This document shows positions 58,235 to 64,000 of a stretch of DNA of 64,000 nt, piece after piece. How positions within the stretch are numbered: position 1 is the stretch's first letter; every line of letters begins with the position of its first letter. The stretch is taken from the NCBI GenBank assembly GCA_036435485.1, contig CM071598.1, positions 108,973,148-109,037,147 of the forward strand, read 5' to 3'. The position numbers were made by a program, and so were the translations under genes. Origin of the DNA: Saposhnikovia divaricata. Taxonomy: Eukaryota > Streptophyta > Magnoliopsida > Apiales > Apiaceae. The notes under the pieces were generated by a model. That model saw nothing but the letters and a program-made list of their open reading frames with translations, had not been told where the DNA came from and searched no databases.

Positions 58235-58385
58235 TCTGGTGTACCGTGTTGTTCGAATGCATCCGCAATTACTCTGCCGTGCTGCATAAGCACACCACCT
58301 AAACCTGTATGAGATGCATCATAGTGTATCATAAAGTCTTCCTTCTCCCGTTAGGCAACACCAACGCCGGGTCGTTACAAATTTC
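58235..58385 (-). pseudogene. Ty3/gypsy RNase H start remnant
   Basis: The minus strand reads EKEDFMIHYDASHTGLGGVL then MQHGRVIA, the typical beginning of RNase H after reverse transcriptase; a shifted-frame PALVLPNG precedes it. It lies 5' of the reverse transcriptase remnant on the element strand, the reverse of the normal order. Confidence 0.72.
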
Positions 58386-59512
58386 ATCTTAAAACATTCT
58401 CTATTACCTCTTAACCACTAATCGCATTACTTGATCCATTTGCAATTCAGTGTCAGAATAAACTTAAGGTAACTACTATAATCTATTCGGGGAAAAGAAG
58501 GAATTTAATATTCTTCTGAATCACATGCATCTAACGTTCCTGATTCACCATTTTACTGAGTTAAAATAAACTTATACTTAGTACCTGATAGTAGTCATAT
58601 TACGAGTTCATCATAGACCCACTGGTCTTTTCCTCTGGTAGTTTCTGAGATCATCGTCTCGCGTACTACTTTATATAACTTTATCCAATCAGGCCATCAC
58701 TTTCCACTATCTTTACTTTCGAAGCTGGTTCATTCATAATATGGACATTTCGCTGAATAAAACCACCTCAACAATCTCAATTTGGTTTCATAAAATATAA
58801 CCCATGAAATCCGCCTTCTCATGGCGAATTACCATTGACAATATTCACACTAATCCATTTATCCGATAATATGGCACTTGTTGCCTCTATCTCAACTGCT
58901 CTTGGGTGCTCCCCGTCCTACATCGACGTCTTTGATAATCATGCATCATTCTAACTCCTTTCTCATTAATCTGAAAGTCTCTAATGATCTTTATCTATCC
59001 CCATATAAGACCTCAAGTAATCCTTCCAATCTGTCTTAATTGCTAGTACTACCTCTCGTAGTCCGGCTATAAATCCAACATAAAATTTCAATTCTCTTAA
59101 TAATATCTCAGTTCTTTGTGCTCAATTCTCTGAGCACTATAATCTTAACTCTCGCTATCCCTCTGGCTACAGCCCTCATTTCCTTGGAGTAATCTCCTCA
59201 TCCTCAATAGAATTTTCCTCTGCTGGAACCTCTTTCAAGTCCTCAATAGGGTACTATATCGAATTCACAATCCGATCGTCAGCATATAATACAATATCAT
59301 CATGCTGCTGCTCGTACGCCTCAAGGTCTGTCGCCTTACTAGTCGATACGAGAACGAGCTAAGTTACTATCATGATACTTAAGAGTTCCCATAAGGGTTT
59401 TATATGTCAGCACTACATTAAGTAGTCCGACTATGAACTTGGCAAGAGTTCTTATTATCTTAGTAAGTTTATGGTTTTAACGTCGCCTCATCTCTGGGAT
59501 TTATAACGTAAC

Positions 59513-59524
59513 GCTCTGATACCA
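59513..59524 (-). other. Element F primer-binding site
   Basis: Plus strand GCTCTGATACCA, i.e. TGGTATCAGAGC on the element strand, four bases from the LTR. Confidence 0.88.
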
Positions 59525-59528
59525 CTTC

Positions 59529-62500
59529 TGTAACACCCCCAGATCCGGGGTCCGGGATCCGGTGGTTACGGTTTCCAATTCTGTCCACAACAATTGAACT
59601 TTCCTTAACATAAAATAAATTACGTCTCTATGACCCAACACAACAATATAAAACACACCCGTTATAGTACCAGAGATGAAATCAGAGTAACAATCAAATT
59701 TTTATTAATCACACTATGAGTTCTTACAATCCAAAAGAATTTCAATATAAATACATACTCTTTGTCATCCATTTACATAAGTCATACTAGACCATATTCT
59801 TGGTACTGAAAGAATAAATATATCCTACCAATAGCTTCTTCTTCAGCTCTGGTAGTCTCATCGTCCTCGCCCGCGTCGAGCGCGCCTTGTGCGAGTCATC
59901 TGGTCTAGCTGTTGTTGTGATATAATAATAAAGCAAGGGTGAGCAATAGCCCACCAACAATAATATATAACTGAACGATAATATATAACAGTTCAAAAGT
60001 ATCTTTCAAACCATATGCCATGCATTTACGGAAATGATGCCAGTATAATATGAACGATGAAGTTACAAGGTAACTTAAAGTATTTGTTTGTAGAAATATC
60101 TGCTACATCAAAAGTAAGCGTGATATTCTTATTGCCATTAAAAAGAGGAACTTGCATGAAAAGATTGCAATTCCAGTTATGAATACTTTTCCAGCTCTAC
60201 CAACAGTAATCATGTTGCAGGAAATAAATAAGTTTGGATGATGAACCAATGATGGAGTATTCACCGCGCCCGCTGTTCCAATCTTGATGATCAGTCGAGA
60301 TCGTACAGCTCAATTTAGATTTACTACCGGTAGAAGGAAGAACTGACGGCTTTACTTGTATACCGCCTTGCTAGCTCTCCCCGGCCAACGGTTGGGCCAA
60401 AGGGGATGGACCGGCGCTACTCGGCCTCTTACACGACTCCTAGTTCAACTAGAATTCATGATTCTGAATGTAACGTTCGTCCCCCTTTCCCCAAGTATAA
60501 TACTTGTTGATAAGACTCCACAAAGTAGTCGTATCTAGTTGGAAAGGAAAATTTACCAATAACTCCCAAGCTATTACTTGGTAACGGATATCAACTTGTT
60601 CCAGTAATCTTACCCCTCGAAAGATGAGAAGGTAAGCAACGACTTAATAAGTCAACAGCACCCGAGTTGCGAGTGAAGGGAATACTTTATGACCGGGAAG
60701 TCGACAAGATAAATAACATTTTCCAAGTAAGGTTCCCTTATTATTAAGGAGATAGACTCAAAGAAGAATGATGTCTGAGAACCTTTCTTGATATAAGATT
60801 AATAATAATATGACTCCGAGATATTTTCTGTAATAATCGAAGAAGATAAACCTTATCGAGGTTATTCTAAGTACGGAATAAATATTCAGAGAATATTTAT
60901 TGAATTAAAATATTTTACAGATCATTTAGGAATATGAAAGAATATCTTCAATCAGAGTATTTCCCAAATAATTCTTGAAGAAATATCGAGAGAATATTTA
61001 GTGCATAATTAAATATTCAAAATAATATTCATTACTTAATAAGTCCTGAAAGGAATATTTAAAATATTTAAAATAATATTCGATGATTAAATAGAACCCT
61101 GGATGAATATTCAAAATAATATTCATAATTAATTAGGAATTTAAATGAATATTGATAAAGTAATATTCATTTAATGAATAATATTCTAAATGAATATCAA
61201 GTAATATTCATTTAGTAATCCAAGCTTTAAAGGAATATTCGATATAATATTCGGTAAATAAATCAAGCTTCAGAGGAATATTAGAATAATATTCATCAAG
61301 TAAGTAATATCTTAAATGAATATTCAAAAGTAATATTCATTTAATAAAGTAATATTCTAAATGGATATTCAAATAATATTCATTTAGTAGTCCAATCTTT
61401 AGAAGAATATTCGAAATAATAATCGATAATCTATTCGACTTTGAATGAATATTGAAAAATATTATTCGTCGAATGGTTACGTTTAAATCATTATTTGAAG
61501 TAAGGATCGTTAAATAAATAATCTCGAACGAATATTCAAATAATATTCGTCGCCCAAATAATAGAAAATATTTACTTAGATATTTTCTTTCGAGGTAATC
61601 TCGATATGTCAAGAAATATTGACTCCCGGTCTATATTTGATGAATAAGATGTATACACCCTTCTCTGAGGGTCTCACAATAACCGGCTTATAATTGATAC
61701 GATAGCTATCTAATTTATAAGCCAATAACAATCAGGGAACAAGCATAATGATATAACTTTGAAAGTAGGCATGCATGCTATGGCATATGTATAACAGAAA
61801 ACATATATATATATTCAATCACAACAACAGCCTAAAAGAAGGGAATTGAAACTTGCCTGGTAGTCGAGTACGGTAAGGGGTAGTGGTAGCGGGTCCCGGT
61901 TCAGCTTGGTGATCTATAAATAGCCAAGGCATTCGGGATTAATCACTTAACATATTAAAAGTTAAGTTATACTTAATTCGAAACACGTTCTCGAGTTATC
62001 TCGTTATACCCCTTTTCGTGGATTCCTTTTTATCACTGATCCGACCCGACATTCGTTCGTTAATACGACATGTCACTGTACTTATACTTGGGACATACTT
62101 AAGTCATATGAGTTCTATGGTCGATCGTTACGAACCAATATTATACTCCGAGTTTTATCGCCCGTTTTCTAAGTGTTTTACCGAAGTTATAAAAGAGTCG
62201 TCTTTTAGGGGTTCGTTCGCGTTTAACCTCGACTCGAACATTTTTAATAAATCGAAAAATGATCCTTTTGACATACGGTTTTCTTTCACACCTTCCTTTT
62301 TACCTCTAGTATTTATTTACCAAGATTTGCCATGACGTTACATAGTTTACGAGGGTTCAATTTCAGTTACGAACTTTCGTTTATGAATTCGAACTACTTT
62401 TAGTAATTTGGTCATAATTCCTAAACCGTAAATCGAAATGCTTCGATTCTTTCGCCAAAGTGATCTATGTTCAAAAATCTATCAGTAGGGTTCATTAACT

Positions 62501-64000
62501 TGCCAAGAACAGAGAGTTATGGCTACTGACCAGTTCGGTTTCATAGTGTTAATGAAAATCGGGCATTACGACGGCTACGAATCGAGCGTTCTAAAATTCA
62601 TTACGCAACAACCAAGCCACACCGGGCATCTAATCAATTACTACAGTTAATAATCATCTCTTAAAAGCTCAAGAATATCATGCTTCATCAATATATCATC
62701 ATAAAGCTAATCTAACCACAAAATCATGCTAACATGGTGGTAGAATACTACTAATATCACTTAATCCAAAATCACCATGAATCATGCATAAACTCAAAGT
62801 AAAGCTTAGGGTTTGAAATGATTTATACCTTCCTTAGAGAGTAGTATAACCTTCCTAAGCCTTGATCTATCCTTGGATGATCCTAAGCTAGCTAAATCCA
62901 CCATGAAAAACAAGAAAAAACAAGATTAGTTCATAAAACCACTATTCATCCTCCTCTTTGATGAATTATTTGAAAATGGAAACAAGAGAGTTTGGCTTTG
63001 AAATTTTTATGGGATCACTTTTAGGAAATGTAAGACTCACCATAATTTTCACAAGATCAAAAGATGGTGGGAAGAGGGGTTTTGATTTTGGAATTAGTGA
63101 AGGGCCGAATGGATGTTTTCTTGCAAGGGTGGAGTATTTTGCTTGGTTTCTTTTGATTTCTATTATTTAATCTCATCCATTCTCATCCAATTACAACATA
63201 ATATCTTGTATAAAGCTACTTTATTAAAGTAGTGAGGTGTTGGATGAGGAAATATCATGACAAGTGTTGAAAATGTGGTGGTTTTAGCCTAACTACATGG
63301 TTGCCTTGCTAAGTACTTAGTTGCATTCTCTAGGGTGCTAGTTCCTTGATTCTAGTTTGGTTACTAGATATTTTATACTAGTAGCTTGCACAAGACTCTT
63401 GCTTCCTCTGCTTGTTTCTGTGTCCGGTTATTGCCCGTTTCGATTGATCGTTCGTAGGAATATTTCACGGATTTCTAATTAGGGTTTACCGGGAATCCTT
63501 TTTAATATTAATACTTTCATTCTCCATCTTTCATTCTAACTTTCCAATTTATATTCCTTAAATCCATTCGTTAAATATTTAAGGCTATCAGTGTCCAGGG
63601 AACTCTCGGAGAAAATAAAAGTGCGGTTTTTCAGAATCCGACAGCTTTTACATACACTTATTTTCCCCCTGGATCACTAATACGAACTCGGAAATCCGTT
63701 CCGAATGCTTCTATATAGTGTCGTCTCATATTATTCTATACTCCCACCAAAACACTATTCATTCTGTATTCTTTACTTGTTCTCTTAGGGTTGTATAATT
63801 GTCCGTATTCTCTTTCGATCGTTCCTTAACCTTTTTACGGAACTACTGGATTAATCTTTATCGATCTGGATGACATGAGAGTATTCTCTTGCTTGAAGTT
63901 GCCATATCTTATTCCCTTAGAAGATAGATTATTCTTACCTATGTTGTCACCCTTTAGCATTCTTCAAGACATAAACATAATAAAGTCGAATTCCATTCAT
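59529..64000 (-). repeat. Element F 5' LTR, truncated by the window end
   Basis: Matches 48783 onward; about 670 bp remain outside the window. Confidence 0.92.

Larger units (their letters stand above)
53926..59528 (-). other. Element F interior, degenerate
   Basis: About 5.6 kb with no ORF over 110 codons and no intact domain. Three pol remnants are recognised (next entries). The rest shows nothing I can identify; gag was not found. A polypurine tract (CTTTTAAGGAGGGGGGAC on the element strand) lies at the left edge. Confidence 0.8.
48783..64000 (-). mobile_element. Element F: Ty3/gypsy-type element with 5.1-kb LTRs, non-coding, continues past the window
   Basis: Two nearly identical blocks, TGTAAC to CTTACA on plus, flank 5.6 kb of interior. 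A primer-binding site (59513-59524) and a polypurine tract (about 53926-53944) show it reads leftward. The interior has only remnants of Ty3/gypsy pol. The LTR end GGGGGTGTTACA (element strand) is common in plant Ty3/gypsy chromoviruses, so a Tekay-like origin is possible but unproven. By eye the LTR copies differ at about 29 of 4472 compared positions. F is inserted in the right LTR of E. Confidence 0.88.

Overview
This is a repeat-rich stretch of nuclear DNA from a flowering plant, probably a dicot with a large genome. The evidence is a set of plant-type LTR retrotransposons primed by initiator Met-tRNA, a plant tRNA-Asp gene, and a decayed intron-containing plant phosphatase gene. Most of the 64 kb is mobile DNA and no intact host protein gene was recognised.

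Layout. (1) 1-1549 is host or unclassified AT-rich DNA with an unusual cluster of GTAAG motifs. (2) 1550-37756 is a three-level nest of Ty1/copia Sirevirus-type elements. Element A (+) has target-site duplication (TSD) GGATT. Element B (+, 4755-30369, TSD GGTGA) sits between the integrase and reverse transcriptase of A. Element C (-, 8288-20802, TSD AAAAG) sits inside the integrase of B. All three duplications are perfect, so the order A, then B, then C is certain. (3) 37757-41725 is host DNA with a phosphatase pseudogene (PTPMT1-like) and a tRNA-Asp(GUC) gene. (4) 41726-42977 is a 5' fragment (element D) related to B, followed by AT-rich DNA. (5) 44042-48782 is a more distant Sirevirus-type element (E) with a large internal deletion. 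(6) 48783 to the window end is a Ty3/gypsy-type element (F, - strand) with 5.1-kb LTRs. It was inserted into the 3' LTR of E, and its second LTR runs off the window.

How the parts relate. A, B and C share one plan: LTR, primer-binding site (lost in A), gag with three zinc-knuckle motifs and a coiled coil, a gag-pol junction with a stop codon and a splice-acceptor-like sequence, pol (protease, integrase, reverse transcriptase, RNase H), then a third large ORF (ORF3) in the position usually called env-like, polypurine tract (PPT) and LTR. Between pol and ORF3 each carries a small gene on the OPPOSITE strand with its own TATA-like box and poly(A) signal. In B and C this antisense gene is intact, 85 residues long and 82% identical, although the pol genes around it (and, in B, gag and ORF3 too) are broken. 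It is the best candidate here for an under-described system: a divergently transcribed accessory gene inside Sirevirus-type retrotransposons.

Coding state. C has intact gag and ORF3 but a broken pol. B and A are broken in every main gene. F has nearly identical LTRs (about 29 differences in 4.47 kb by eye) around an interior with no coding capacity, so it probably moved as a non-autonomous element. Domain names come from motif recognition, not from a database search.
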